This document shows positions 53,592-61,936 of a stretch of 64,000 nt of DNA, piece by piece. The translations under genes were made by a program, and so were the position numbers. Each line of letters starts with the position of its first letter. Positions within the stretch are counted from its first letter, which is position 1. Source of the DNA: Kamptonema formosum PCC 6407 (GTDB lineage: Bacteria > Cyanobacteriota > Cyanobacteriia > Cyanobacteriales > Microcoleaceae); the NCBI RefSeq assembly GCF_000332155.1, contig NZ_KB235898.1, positions 205,774 through 269,773 of the forward strand, given 5' to 3'. Under the pieces are notes generated by a model. That model ran no database searches. It worked only from the letters and a program-made list of their open reading frames with translations, and had not been told where the DNA came from.

Positions 53592-54256
53592 TACGCCAGC
53601 CTTTGGTAAAGTTCCGCATTCTTTTTGAGTACGTATTCCATAGCATTCTGGAAAGATTTTTCTGGTGGTGCGAGCAAGTTTTCAGTATCAGCAAGCAGTA
53701 ATGCTTCTACGGAAATACCAAAGCGATTGGCGGTTACTTGAGCTTGCAAAGATTCGATCGCTGCAATCTGTTCTTGAGATTGTCGCTCTAAAGTTTGGTA
53801 ACTTTCCAGAGAGACACTATCTCTAGCTTGAGCTTCTAGATGATTTTGCAACTCTTTTACTTTAGCTTGCAAAGATGCGATCGCCACGCTCTGTTCTTGA
53901 TATTGCTTCTGCAAAGCTTTGTAGCTTTCTAGCAATTCCTTTGACTGTGCAACAGAATTTTCCGGGGACTCAGCCTTACCACTGTCGTGACTTTGGCCCT
54001 CAGTTGTTTGATCTTTCAATTTTGAAACCTGTTTCGGAGATCCCGAACCATGTTGCAAGGAAAAAGTTAACTCTGCTCCATTGCTAGACTTGAGCAACTC
54101 GCTGTGAGCAATGCGCTCCAATAGCTCAGACTTTGATATGCCGAGCTTTTCTGCGATCGCCGTCAGACGATTAGCCGCTGTCGGTGTCAGCGAGACTCCG
54201 ACCTTGACTTTGCTCTCTAAATATGTTTCAACTACGTTTGGTTTGTTTTTTGGCAT
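53591..54256 (-). CDS. RHH/coiled-coil protein, presumed Doc antitoxin
   Basis: A 221-residue protein, long for an antitoxin. Residues ~16-52 (KVGVSLTPTAANRLTAIAEK, SKSELLERI) form a DNA-binding domain of ribbon-helix-helix or MetJ/Arc type. Residues ~105-170 are a coiled coil with an internal duplication (LESYKALQKQYQEQSVAIAS and LESYQTLERQSQEQIAAIES). The C-terminus FQNAMEYVLKKNAELYQRLA resembles short cyanobacterial antitoxins and likely covers the toxin. It is coupled with doc by a one-base overlap. Autoregulation of the pair is expected from the RHH domain. Confidence 0.78.
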   Translation of the reverse strand: MPKNKPNVVETYLESKVKVGVSLTPTAANRLTAIAEKLGISKSELLERIAHSELLKSSNGAELTFSLQHGSGSPKQVSKLKDQTTEGQSHDSGKAESPENSVAQSKELLESYKALQKQYQEQSVAIASLQAKVKELQNHLEAQARDSVSLESYQTLERQSQEQIAAIESLQAQVTANRFGISVEALLLADTENLLAPPEKSFQNAMEYVLKKNAELYQRLA

Positions 54257-54348
54257 TGGTATTTTCCAGTAAATGTAGGGGGTTAATGTAACTTATCTTT
54301 CTGCCTTTGAAGGGGTAGCCTTGCGACAGGAAAAAGTCTGTCAATTCG

Positions 54349-54891
54349 CTAACTGAAAAAAATTAAACCCGCGATCGCTACACCAAACCCAATCAAACCC
54401 ACCCAGATAAACCGATTATCCTTCGTATTTACCTTACTCAAATCTATCGGCTCTGATATCACCAGCTTAGGCTTCGACGGCTTTACCGTCCCGCCAGCGC
54501 CACCTTTCAAAGCACTAGACTGATTATCGCCTAAAGCTCCCAAATCGGGAATTTCCACCAGCCATTCAGGGCGCTTGCTCAACTTAGGCGCTTCCAGAAT
54601 ATAGAGCAAACCACGAGCTTGTTCGCGAGTGTCTATACTAGGATGGCGGACAAGTTTCTTACAAAGCGCGATCGCCTCCTGAGTTTCTCCCGCCGCATCC
54701 AAGGCCGTCACCAGCCACATCTGCACCTCACCCCCTAAACGGGAACCGCGATCGACCAAAGCACTAGCCGCTTCAAAATGGCGCACCGCATCCCCGTACT
54801 GGCCCCGTTCAAAAACCGCCTTGCCAGTTGCGTACTCAGACTGAACAACTTCTAACTGATCTGAACTCACGATCGCTATCTCAAAACTCAA
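54349..54891 (-). CDS. TPR protein with C-terminal membrane anchor
   Basis: A 180-residue protein. Residues ~15-105 contain two to three TPR-like helical pairs (EYATGKAVFERGQYGDAVRH, MWLVTALDAAGETQEAIALC). A glycine/lysine/proline linker follows (~120-150), then a single C-terminal helix (FIWVGLIGFGVAIAGLIFF, ~160-179). A tail-anchored adaptor facing the cytoplasm is the simplest reading. ATG start at 54891; an in-frame GTG at residue 8 is possible. It begins 26 bases after ssb on the same strand. Function unknown. Confidence 0.75.
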   Translation of the reverse strand: MSFEIAIVSSDQLEVVQSEYATGKAVFERGQYGDAVRHFEAASALVDRGSRLGGEVQMWLVTALDAAGETQEAIALCKKLVRHPSIDTREQARGLLYILEAPKLSKRPEWLVEIPDLGALGDNQSSALKGGAGGTVKPSKPKLVISEPIDLSKVNTKDNRFIWVGLIGFGVAIAGLIFFS

Positions 54892-54917
54892 AATTCACCG
54901 ACCCAAATCCAACGAGC

Positions 54918-55277
54918 CTATAACTCATCGTAGCTTTGCGACATATTGTTATCGTTATCGCGTTTCGAGCCTAACAAATCTAATTGTTCTACCCTGATTA
55001 CTGGCGTAGAGCGATTAGCACCCGTATTGCGATCTTGCCAGTAATCGAACTTCAAAGACCCCGTAACCCCAATTTGGCTACCTTTGTGGACATAAGTACC
55101 AGCAATCTCCGCAGTTTTACCCCAGATCTCCAAAGTAAACCAGTCTGGTTCCTCAGTATTGCGAGAGCGCCGTTTGACTGCCAGCGTCAACTTGCACTTA
55201 ACACTACCAGAATCAAAATACTTTATTTCAGGTTCTCCGCCCACGCGGCCCACAAGAGTGACAACATTGAGACTCAT
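54918..55277 (-). CDS. ssb: Single-stranded DNA-binding protein
   Basis: SSB coats single-stranded DNA in replication, repair and recombination. The 119 residues are one OB fold: VTLVGRVGGEPEIKYFDSG, TLAVKRRSRN, DWFTLEIWGKTAEIAGTYVH, GSLKFDYWQDRNTG, RVEQLDLLGS. The tail is short (SQSYDEL) and lacks the acidic DDDIPF-type tip that recruits partners in other bacteria, so this may be a second or specialised SSB, or a cyanobacterial form. ATG start. It is divergent from mreB, with a 540-base gap. Confidence 0.92.
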   Translation of the reverse strand: MSLNVVTLVGRVGGEPEIKYFDSGSVKCKLTLAVKRRSRNTEEPDWFTLEIWGKTAEIAGTYVHKGSQIGVTGSLKFDYWQDRNTGANRSTPVIRVEQLDLLGSKRDNDNNMSQSYDEL

Positions 55278-55599
55278 AAATTCAGTTCCGGCTTTTATGA
55301 TGAAACAGCATCCACAATAGAGAAATAGTTCTTTGACCAGACAATCAAGGTCTGGGCTTTATCCTGATTTCGTCCCCTCTTTCGACAATATAGATTATGG
55401 ATTCTAGGGGAACGTCAGCTCAACAATGAGCTATTCTGACTAGACTCAGGATCAAAAACGTAATAGAATCCACCTTGGTTACATTTTAGTTACATTATAG
55501 GTTGCGGATTTTGAGAAATCAAGTATCTAACTTAACAGTACTACGGATGCTCAAAATAATCGATCGCAACCAATGCTCAAGTTCTGAAACGATTAAATC
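55278..55599. other. Non-coding stretch between ssb and the structured RNA
   Basis: About 320 bases that must carry the ssb promoter. No open frame with recognisable content, and no piece of a tnpB transposon gene, was seen on either strand. Confidence 0.5.
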
Positions 55600-55783
55600 G
55601 TCAGTAAAAGACGCTAAAACCTACCCCCGGACTGGAGGAAAGTCACGACCGAGGAGCTAGTTGCAAGACTAGGATAGCAGACCGCCATTCGGCAAAAGGA
55701 TTGCGCCCGGAAACCCTAGCAATAGGGATATTAAGGCTGGAAAGCCTTAAGAATCCCCGCGTCTTCAGACCGGGGAGTGTCAA
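55600..55783 (+). ncRNA. Structured RNA resembling an IS200/IS605 right end (omega-RNA-like), without tnpB
   Basis: A run of hairpins: CTAGT/ACTAG (55657-55672), CCCTA-GCAA-TAGGG (55714-55727), AAGGCT-GGAA-AGCCTT (55733-55748) and CCCCG...CGGGG (55755-55775), ending in GAGTGTCAA-type sequence at 55783. Two loops are GNRA tetraloops. The order AAGCCTTAAGAATCCCC - hairpin - GGGGAGTGTCAA is what I know from the 3' end of TnpB omega-RNAs and right ends of IS200/IS605 elements in cyanobacteria. It ends 36 bases before the mreB start, so it could also be part of the mreB leader. Family match is from memory, not a search. Confidence 0.55.
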
Positions 55784-55819
55784 TGCACACAGTAGCATTT
55801 AAGTTTAGGGTACAAACCA

Positions 55820-56863
55820 GTGGGTTTTCTCAGTCGCTTTTCCTTATCCCGTGATATGGGTATCGACCTCGGTACTGCAAACACACTCGTGTACGTATCC
55901 GGCAAAGGTATCGTTCTTCAAGAACCATCTGTAGTTGCCATCGATCAAGATTTGAAAATCCCGCTCGCAGTCGGAGAAGAGGCAAAAAAAATGCTGGGGC
56001 GTACCCCTGGTAATGTTATCGCCCTCAGACCCCTGCGCGATGGCGTGATTGCGGACTTTGACACAGCAGAGTTAATGCTCAAGCACTTTATCCGGCGGGT
56101 TCACGAAGGCAGAACCCTAGTTGCACCCCGGATAGTGATCGGCATTCCTTCTGGCGTTACCGGAGTTGAACGCCGGGCCGTCATGGAAGCTGCTTCTCAA
56201 GCGGGAGCCAGAGATGTCCGGTTAATTGATGAGCCAATTGCCGCTGCGATCGGGGCTGGATTGCCAGTTGCCGAAGCTACTGGCAACATGATTATAGACA
56301 TTGGTGGGGGGACAACAGAAGTCGCCGTGCTCAGCTTGCAGGGTACGGTGTTGAGCGAGTCCGTGCGCGTTGCCGGTGACGAGCTCAATGAAGCCATCAT
56401 CCAGTACATGAAAAAAGTTCATAACTTAGTAATTGGAGAACGTACCGCTGAAGATATCAAAATTCAAATCGGTTCTGCCTATCCAACTTTAGAAAACGAC
56501 GATATCACGATGGAAGTACGCGGCTTACACCTGCTCTCAGGCCTACCGCGAACGATTACGATTAAAGGGCCAGAAGTCCGAGAAAGTATGTCAGAACCGC
56601 TTTCAGTAATCGTGGAAGCTGTCAAGAGAACTCTAGAGCGCACTCCTCCAGAACTCGCAGCAGATATTATTGACAGGGGAATCATGCTAGCTGGGGGTGG
56701 AGCCTTAATGAAAGGGTTGGATACTCTGATTAGCCATGAAACCGGCATCGTTACTCACGTCGCCGCTGACCCTTTATCCTGCGTGGTTTTGGGAACTGGT
56801 CGAGTCTTGGAAAATTTCAAACAATTAGAACGGGTGTTCAGTGGGCGATCGCGAAATCTCTAA
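55820..56863 (+). CDS. mreB: Rod-shape protein MreB
   Basis: MreB is the bacterial actin homologue that guides cell-wall synthesis along the membrane. The 347 residues match the family: [20 protein letters not shown] (membrane-binding start and phosphate 1 loop), [34 protein letters not shown] (phosphate 2), and [18 protein letters not shown] (adenosine loop). GTG start at 55820. First of mreBCD. An omega-RNA-like element sits directly upstream, so transcription starts before or inside it. Confidence 0.97.
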   Translation: MGFLSRFSLSRDMGIDLGTANTLVYVSGKGIVLQEPSVVAIDQDLKIPLAVGEEAKKMLGRTPGNVIALRPLRDGVIADFDTAELMLKHFIRRVHEGRTLVAPRIVIGIPSGVTGVERRAVMEAASQAGARDVRLIDEPIAAAIGAGLPVAEATGNMIIDIGGGTTEVAVLSLQGTVLSESVRVAGDELNEAIIQYMKKVHNLVIGERTAEDIKIQIGSAYPTLENDDITMEVRGLHLLSGLPRTITIKGPEVRESMSEPLSVIVEAVKRTLERTPPELAADIIDRGIMLAGGGALMKGLDTLISHETGIVTHVAADPLSCVVLGTGRVLENFKQLERVFSGRSRNL

Positions 56864-56871
56864 GAAGTCTA

Positions 56872-56957
56872 TCTTGGATTTTGGATTTTGGATTTTGGAT
56901 TCAATCTAAAATCTAAAATCGCTACCTCAATCTAAAATCTAAAATCTAAAGTCTGAA
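56872..56957 (+). repeat. TTTTGGA and ATCTAAA heptamer arrays in the mreB-mreC gap
   Basis: Three to four TTTTGGA heptamers (56874-56901) are followed by ATCTAAA heptamers (56905-56921 and 56932-56951). The two kinds are complementary if G-U pairs are allowed, so the mRNA between mreB and mreC could fold into a hairpin. Confidence 0.85.
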
Positions 56958-56960
56958 ATT

Positions 56961-57806
56961 ATGCTAAAAAACACACTGCGTCGATGGTGGGATCTGCGAT
57001 TGCAAATCGCTATGCTGGGTATAGCTCTAAGTGGAGCCTGGTTAATTCGAGAAACTCAAGGTCAAGCATTATTTGAGGTCTATGGTTGGGTTTCTCGCCC
57101 TTTCCAAGTAAATGCCTCCGAACAAGAGCAATTGCTCAATGCCCGTACTAAAGAACTCCAAGACCGCTTAACAGAATTACAAGCCCAAAATCAGAAGCTA
57201 CAACAGCTTTTAGGTTATGTTGCTACCCAGAAAACTAAAGGAATTGCAGCCCCCATTATCGGTCGAAGTGCAGACCATTGGTGGCAACAAGTAACTTTAG
57301 GTCGAGGTAGTAAAGATGGTATCCGCAAAGGGTTTATTGTTATGGGCCCAGGCGGTTTAGTAGGACGGATTATTAATGTCACTCCTAATACAAGTGTTGT
57401 CGTTTTGATTAGCGATCCTACTAGCCGAGTTGGTGTCGCTATAAGCCGCAGTCGTCACATGGGTTTCCTGCGGGGAAAAGGAGACAAAGCGAAAAATCGG
57501 GCTGTGATGGAGTTTTTTGATAATGTTCCGAATGTCAAGCCAGGAGATATGGTCTCAACTTCATCTTTCAGCCAATTGTATCCGGCTGGGTTGCCAGTAG
57601 GCAGGGTGGAGTCTTTGGATATGAACAAAAGTCCAGCCCCTGAAGCTATAATTGAATTCTCGGCATCGATTAATTCTCTGGAATGGGTGGTAGTTTATGC
57701 ACACGAAGAACCCTCGGAGATAGCTCTTCCTCAAAATGCCCCTTCAAAGATTAATTCCGCTCAAAATCAGTCTTCTCAAGAGGAAGGAGGCGAAGAAAAG
57801 CGATGA
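56961..57806 (+). CDS. mreC: Rod-shape protein MreC
   Basis: MreC is a single-pass protein whose periplasmic part links MreB filaments to cell-wall enzymes. The 281 residues have a short cytoplasmic start, a membrane helix (~14-30), a coiled coil (~48-85: LLNARTKELQDRLTELQAQN), and the double beta-barrel domain (VTLGRGSKDGIRKGF, GPGGLVGRIINV, LISDPTSRVGVAISRS, GMV-like KPGDMVSTSSFSQLYPAGLP given in part). The C-terminal tail is Q/E-rich. Its stop overlaps the mreD start by four bases (ATGA). Confidence 0.95.
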   Translation: MLKNTLRRWWDLRLQIAMLGIALSGAWLIRETQGQALFEVYGWVSRPFQVNASEQEQLLNARTKELQDRLTELQAQNQKLQQLLGYVATQKTKGIAAPIIGRSADHWWQQVTLGRGSKDGIRKGFIVMGPGGLVGRIINVTPNTSVVVLISDPTSRVGVAISRSRHMGFLRGKGDKAKNRAVMEFFDNVPNVKPGDMVSTSSFSQLYPAGLPVGRVESLDMNKSPAPEAIIEFSASINSLEWVVVYAHEEPSEIALPQNAPSKINSAQNQSSQEEGGEEKR

Positions 57807-58366
57807 CTTATTTCTCTAGGATGTCTCTGGGTTCTCGCCATTTTCTCCACTGGGGTGTAACGATCGCTTCTGTAATCGTGTGCATTTTGATTTTACCTAC
57901 TCGTCTCCCCGGAATGGAACTTCTGGGAATTGGCCCTAACTGGCCGTTAATTTGGGTAGTGGCTTGGAGTATTAGGCGCAAGCGGACGCTAATGGAAGCT
58001 ATTGTGGGCAGTATAGCTGTGGGCTTCCTCCAAGATGCCATGACTGCTCCTCACCCAACTCATGCGGTGAGTCTAGTTATAGTAGGAGTTTTGACGATTG
58101 TATTGCAGAAAATGCGCTCTATTCCGCCAGAAATTATTGAAAAAGACCCCATACCTATAGCCTTAATTGTGTTTGGCATGGCTGTGGTAGCGGAGACAGT
58201 AATGGCTTTTCAGTTTAGTTGGATTGGGGAAAGTAATTTAGGAGAAATTTGGACTTACCATCAACGAGTAGCTTTGTGTTCTGCTATTCTTAGCAGTCTT
58301 TGGGCTCCGGTGATCTATTTCCCTCTGAATCGATTGTGGGATATAACGAGTAATTGGGAATCTTAA
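57803..58366 (+). CDS. mreD: Rod-shape protein MreD
   Basis: MreD is an integral membrane partner of MreC in the elongation machinery. The 187 residues have five to six hydrophobic helices (WGVTIASVIVCILILPTRL, WPLIWVVAWSI, AIVGSIAVGFLQDAM, VSLVIVGVLTIVL, PIALIVFGMAVVAETVM and ALCSAILSSLWAPVIYF). The GFLQDAM motif is the usual MreD GF..D signature. The start overlaps the mreC stop (ATGA), so it is translationally coupled. Confidence 0.92.
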   Translation: MTYFSRMSLGSRHFLHWGVTIASVIVCILILPTRLPGMELLGIGPNWPLIWVVAWSIRRKRTLMEAIVGSIAVGFLQDAMTAPHPTHAVSLVIVGVLTIVLQKMRSIPPEIIEKDPIPIALIVFGMAVVAETVMAFQFSWIGESNLGEIWTYHQRVALCSAILSSLWAPVIYFPLNRLWDITSNWES

Positions 58367-58374
58367 TTTTGGGA

Positions 58375-58423
58375 ATTGGGAATTGGGAATTGGGAATTGG
58401 GAATTGGTAATTGGTAATAGTTA
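58375..58423 (+). repeat. GGGAATT / GGTAATT heptamer array after mreD
   Basis: Five GGGAATT and two to three GGTAATT heptamers directly follow the mreD stop codon. Confidence 0.9.
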
Positions 58424-58449
58424 TTATTAGGATCGATTGCTTCTGTATA

Positions 58450-58516
58450 GTCATTGAGAACTTAGTGAAGCAATCTCAAAAAGGCTTTGCGATTGCTTCA
58501 CTGCGTTCGCAATGAC
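58450..58516. repeat. 26-bp-arm palindrome of the GTCATTGCGA family
   Basis: GTCATTG...GAAGCAATC (58450-58475) and GATTGCTTC...CAATGAC (58491-58516) pair over 26 bases with three mismatches. It lies between convergent mreD and the HAD gene and could end both transcripts. The half-site matches copies at 3222, 3816 and 36132. Confidence 0.7.
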
Positions 58517-58563
58517 AAAATATATAATTCGTGTAGAACGCGATTCGATATTACAGTTAACTG

Positions 58564-59343
58564 TTAACAATTAACTGTTAGTAAGTGATGAGCAGTGCAA
58601 ACTAGATCGCTGAGAATACGGGTGGGTTGCAATGCGTGTAGTTGGGTAGTGCTACGAATACCGCAGGTAACAGCAATTGTGGGAATACCTAAAGCTTGGC
58701 CGGCGAGGATATCTGCTTCCGTATCTCCAATCATCCAAGCAGAGTCTATTGATGAATCTAGTTCTTCTACAACTTCATCTAACAGTTGCGTTTTCAAGTT
58801 AGCATAATTATTATACGCAGCATCTGTCACCTGAGTACCGCGAATACAGGTAAAGAGTCTGGCGAGACCGTAATTTTGTAAGAGTTGAGTGGCTTGACTT
58901 TGGGAGCGCAATGTGACTAAAACTAGACGCACGCCGTGAGAGTGAAGAAGTGCGATCGCCCATTGTACCCCTGGCTGAAGCCGATCTAAGTGCAAAAGCT
59001 CTGGTTCATTGACAATTTCCATTACTCGCTGCCGAAACTCATTAATTTGCGAACCTTGCAATCCCGAAATTTGGGCAATTTCAGCGTCGGGTACTCGCTC
59101 GCGCTTCATTTCCCAAAACTCTTGCTTGCTAAGTAGTGTGATGTTTAGAAAGACTCCTTGAGCTTGATAAGCTGCCTGAGTATCCGCTAATGCGAGCTTA
59201 TAGGTAGTGTAGTAGCGATCGGATACGTCAACGATGGGGCCATCTAAGTCGCAGAATACGGTCATTTTCGGGGAAAATGAGTCAATATCTGGGTGGGAGT
59301 AAAACTTGGCTGGGGGCGACTCTGAGACTGCACTGGTTGTCAT
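58564..59343 (-). CDS. HAD-superfamily phosphatase
   Basis: A 259-residue haloacid dehalogenase-type hydrolase. Motif I with the nucleophile Asp is FCDLDGPIVDVSDRYY, motif II RLVLVTLRSQ (Thr), motif III Lys in NYANLKTQLLDE, and motif IV WMIGDTEADILAG (metal ligands). A cap domain fills ~45-115. The general form is of phosphoglycolate phosphatase-like or nucleotidase-like HADs; the substrate cannot be read from the sequence. ATG start, with ~27 extra N-terminal residues before the core (Met27 is an alternative start). The gene stands alone. Confidence 0.88.
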   Translation of the reverse strand: MTTSAVSESPPAKFYSHPDIDSFSPKMTVFCDLDGPIVDVSDRYYTTYKLALADTQAAYQAQGVFLNITLLSKQEFWEMKRERVPDAEIAQISGLQGSQINEFRQRVMEIVNEPELLHLDRLQPGVQWAIALLHSHGVRLVLVTLRSQSQATQLLQNYGLARLFTCIRGTQVTDAAYNNYANLKTQLLDEVVEELDSSIDSAWMIGDTEADILAGQALGIPTIAVTCGIRSTTQLHALQPTRILSDLVCTAHHLLTVNC

Positions 59344-59517
59344 AAAACGTTAACTAAAATCTACAAATACAATACATTTCTTTACTTTACCAAGGAATCC
59401 ATAAGTTGTAGAGAGATTTTTCCTAAGAAGTTGATTAGAAAAAACTATAATACTGACAAGACTTGGAGCGATCGCATTTTAGAGGAGTTTGGGAGAGCGA
59501 TCGCCATATTCCTTTGA

Positions 59518-59648
59518 GGGTGTCAGCAAAAAGCCAAGGGGATATCAAGCCGAAGAAAGAAGGAAGAAGGAAAATACAATCCCCATAAGGGTTTGAGCAA
59601 TCGATCTGGATCTAACCCTCTGGGCAGTTGCGATAAAAGCTGACACCC
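59518..59648. repeat. Inverted repeat GGGTGTCAGC...GCTGACACCC
   Basis: Perfect 10-bp arms 59518-59527 and 59639-59648, 111 bases apart, enclosing a purine-rich GAAGAAAGAAGGAAGAAGG run. It lies upstream of argB in the 59344-59694 gap. The end sequence GGTGTCA is shared with the element at 8836, so both may be non-autonomous elements. No gene was seen in the gap. Confidence 0.45.
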
Positions 59649-59694
59649 GATCGCTATTATCTTTAATAATTGTGAAAATGTAATTCTACTACCC

Positions 59695-60591
59695 ATGCTC
59701 AAACAAAGCGATTTTCCCAGGAAGTCTGAAACCAATAGGGCTGAGGTACTCTCAGAAGCATTGCCCTACATTCAACAGTTTGCGGGACGCACCATTGTTG
59801 TCAAATACGGCGGTGCAGCCATGAAAGACAGCAACCTTAAAGATAAGGTGATGCGGGATATTGTACTGCTTTCCTGTGTGGGAGCGCGCCCCGTTGTTGT
59901 TCACGGCGGTGGCCCAGAAATTAACACTTGGCTGGCTAAGTTGGGGATCGAGCCACAATTCAAGAATGGTCTGAGAGTGACAGATGCCGCGACGATGGAT
60001 GTTGTGGAGATGGTATTGGTAGGAAGGGTAAATAAAGAGATTGTTTCCTTGATCAACCAAGCGGGAGGCCGGGCGGTAGGGTTATGCGGCCAAGATGCTA
60101 ATTTGATCCGAGCCCGCCCCCAAGGTGAAGAAGGTATTGGCTTTGTTGGGGAAGTCAGTAGCGTAAAAATCAATCTTCTGGAGTCTCTGGTTAATGGGGG
60201 CTACATTCCAGTAGTGTCGAGCGTAGCGGCGGACGAAACGGGACAAGCTTACAATATCAATGCTGACACAGTTGCGGGGGAAATTGCGGCGGCGTTGGGG
60301 GCAGAAAAGTTGATTTTGCTGACTGATACGGCCGGGATTTTGGAGGATTATCACAATCCAGATACTTTGATTGCAAAGCTAGATATTCAGGAAGCTAGGG
60401 GGCTAATGGAGTCTGGCGTTGTGTCTGGTGGGATGATTCCTAAAGTGAATTGTTGCGTCCGTAGTTTGGCTCAAGGTGTTCACGCTGCACATATTATTGA
60501 TGGTCGAATTCCTCATGCTCTGCTGCAAGAGATATTCACAGATGCGGGGATTGGATCGATGATAGTTGCTTCGGAATTTAGAAGGAGATAA
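59695..60591 (+). CDS. argB: Acetylglutamate kinase
   Basis: ArgB phosphorylates N-acetyl-L-glutamate with ATP, the controlled step of arginine synthesis. In cyanobacteria it is relieved from arginine inhibition by PII. The 298 residues match: [13 protein letters not shown] (ATP-binding Lys), [20 protein letters not shown] (substrate loop), [38 protein letters not shown] (given here in full, 20 residues), LTDTAGIL and [12 protein letters not shown]. The N-terminal helix before residue 20 is the extended type found in arginine-sensitive, hexameric forms. ATG start. Confidence 0.97.
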   Translation: MLKQSDFPRKSETNRAEVLSEALPYIQQFAGRTIVVKYGGAAMKDSNLKDKVMRDIVLLSCVGARPVVVHGGGPEINTWLAKLGIEPQFKNGLRVTDAATMDVVEMVLVGRVNKEIVSLINQAGGRAVGLCGQDANLIRARPQGEEGIGFVGEVSSVKINLLESLVNGGYIPVVSSVAADETGQAYNINADTVAGEIAAALGAEKLILLTDTAGILEDYHNPDTLIAKLDIQEARGLMESGVVSGGMIPKVNCCVRSLAQGVHAAHIIDGRIPHALLQEIFTDAGIGSMIVASEFRRR

Positions 60592-60596
60592 TGGGT

Positions 60597-60660
60597 AATT
60601 GTTAACGGTTAACGGTTAACGGTTAACGGTTAACGGTTAACTGTTAACGGTTAACTGTTA
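60597..60660 (+). repeat. GGTTAAC heptamer array after argB
   Basis: Seven or eight GGTTAAC heptamers, two of them CTGTTAAC variants, directly after the argB stop. The unit is itself near-palindromic (GTTAAC). Confidence 0.92.
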
Positions 60661-60679
60661 TTTGAATCAATAAAAAATC

Positions 60680-60719
60680 GGCGATCGCTCTCTAGTTTAC
60701 CAGAGCGCGATCGCCTTTT
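60680..60719 (+). terminator. HIP1-based intrinsic terminator
   Basis: GGCGATCGC (60680-60688) pairs with GCGATCGCC (60707-60715), extended by CTCT/AGAG, and four T residues follow. It sits about 90 bases after argB. A terminator built from two HIP1 sites. Confidence 0.75.
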
Positions 60720-60812
60720 CTTTGGTCGATTTAGTCCGAGAATAAAACAGCGCTGTTGCTGCTAAAAAAGGGTGCTTGTTTATACCTGCGCTTAAAGAGA
60801 GGGAAAAGTTGT

Positions 60813-61292
60813 TTATCGGTTCACTTTCTGCGCTTGTGCGTGGTGTTGTAGGCGAGAAAGAACGTTGTAGGCATCTGGGCCTGGGTTGTCGTGTTCTAGA
60901 GAACCATCAATGGGGCCATCAATGGCTTTCCAAGCAGGAACTCCACCTCTAAGTTCAGCTACGTTTTCAAAGTTGGCTGCGCGAAGTTGGGCAGCAGCTT
61001 GAGCAGTTTCTTCGTCACTGTCACCATAAACGTAGATGTCGCGATTGTACTCTAGGCTGCTTTTTGCCCGTTCTACTAATTCATCCATTGGCATTGGCAG
61101 CGCACCAGTGATGTGGCTTTTGTTGAAGCTTTCGCGATCGCGTGCATCAATTATTGTTAACCCTGGTTCGCCCCAATCTAGACGAGATTTCAGGTCATGA
61201 CTAGAGGATTGGGCTTTCAAACGAGAAGGGGTAGGAGTAATGTTTGGAAGCTTGTCTTTGCTTTCTGTAATTCGATCGGGAATTGTTTTCAT
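60813..61292 (-). CDS. Rhodanese-like domain protein without catalytic cysteine
   Basis: A 159-residue protein with one rhodanese-homology domain (~35-135): LTIIDARDRESFNKSHITGA, the strand RDIYVYGDSDEET, AAQLRAANFENVAELRGGVP and AWKAIDGPID. In active sulfurtransferases the strand after IYVY carries the sulfur-binding cysteine; here it reads GDSDEE, with no cysteine anywhere in the loop. It is therefore likely a non-catalytic binding or regulatory protein. The N-terminal ~35 residues are polar. ATG start. It stands alone between argB (convergent) and a long gap. Confidence 0.88.
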   Translation of the reverse strand: MKTIPDRITESKDKLPNITPTPSRLKAQSSSHDLKSRLDWGEPGLTIIDARDRESFNKSHITGALPMPMDELVERAKSSLEYNRDIYVYGDSDEETAQAAAQLRAANFENVAELRGGVPAWKAIDGPIDGSLEHDNPGPDAYNVLSRLQHHAQAQKVNR

Positions 61293-61729
61293 AAAGGAAC
61301 TTTAACTCATTACTGCTTTTGCAATGTAACAAGCATTTATGGTGAGTTTATCTTCCTAAAGTAAGAATAAAGCTATAAATTAAGGTGGGAATTAAATCTA
61401 GCTAAGGGGGGAATGATGAGCTTCAAAAATGTATGCTGTAATTGCAATCTCTACAGGAGAATCTATTAGTTTCATCGGAGATGCTTGAGGCTGGTAAGAG
61501 CTGGCAGGGAGGCAGTTTGTAAGAGATTATTTTTTGCTGCCATAGTAATTTGTAAGTAATTTGCCGTGCTGCGCTGCGGATGTGGCAGGTTGATTATTCA
61601 AGGTATAATTACCAATTAGGGAGCGATCGCAAGTATTACTAGCAGTGCTGTCAATTGATCGGGGTTTAGACAATACTCTAAATTTTATTCGATTTCATTA
61701 TGCCTAAATTGGGCAGAGTTATTTTAACT
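61293..61729. other. Intergenic region without a gene
   Basis: About 440 bases. It must contain the promoter of the rhodanese gene. I see one HIP1 site (61622) and no frame longer than about 20 codons with a plausible start. Confidence 0.5.
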
Positions 61730-61820
61730 AGGACTTATGTACTGATAATGATAAATTAAGGTTAGAGTTTGTTTTACTGGATTCGCAATCACAAAAAATT
61801 GTAGTGAGTGCGTAAGTCCT
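61730..61820. mobile_element. MITE-like element, AGGACTTAYGYAC ends
   Basis: Terminal repeats AGGACTTATGTAC (61730-61742) and GTGCGTAAGTCCT (61808-61820), 11 of 13 bases complementary, 91 bases overall. It has no coding capacity. The right end is identical to that of the element at 36107-36238. Confidence 0.65.
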
Positions 61821-61936
61821 GTTAAGATGAAATTGGATAGGTTTTTGCGACCTCACTAAGTATTACGATAGAAAAATCAGATTTGTCTTCGGTATTTTTA
61901 CTGAAAACTCTGATTGTTGTACCCGTTACTGGAATT

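Noticed and set aside
55632-55660. GGAGGAAAGTC at 55634 resembles the GAGGAAAGTCC box of RNase P RNA
   Set aside because: The remaining conserved RNase P regions and the needed length (about 400 bases) are absent; the 3' part fits an IS605-type end better.
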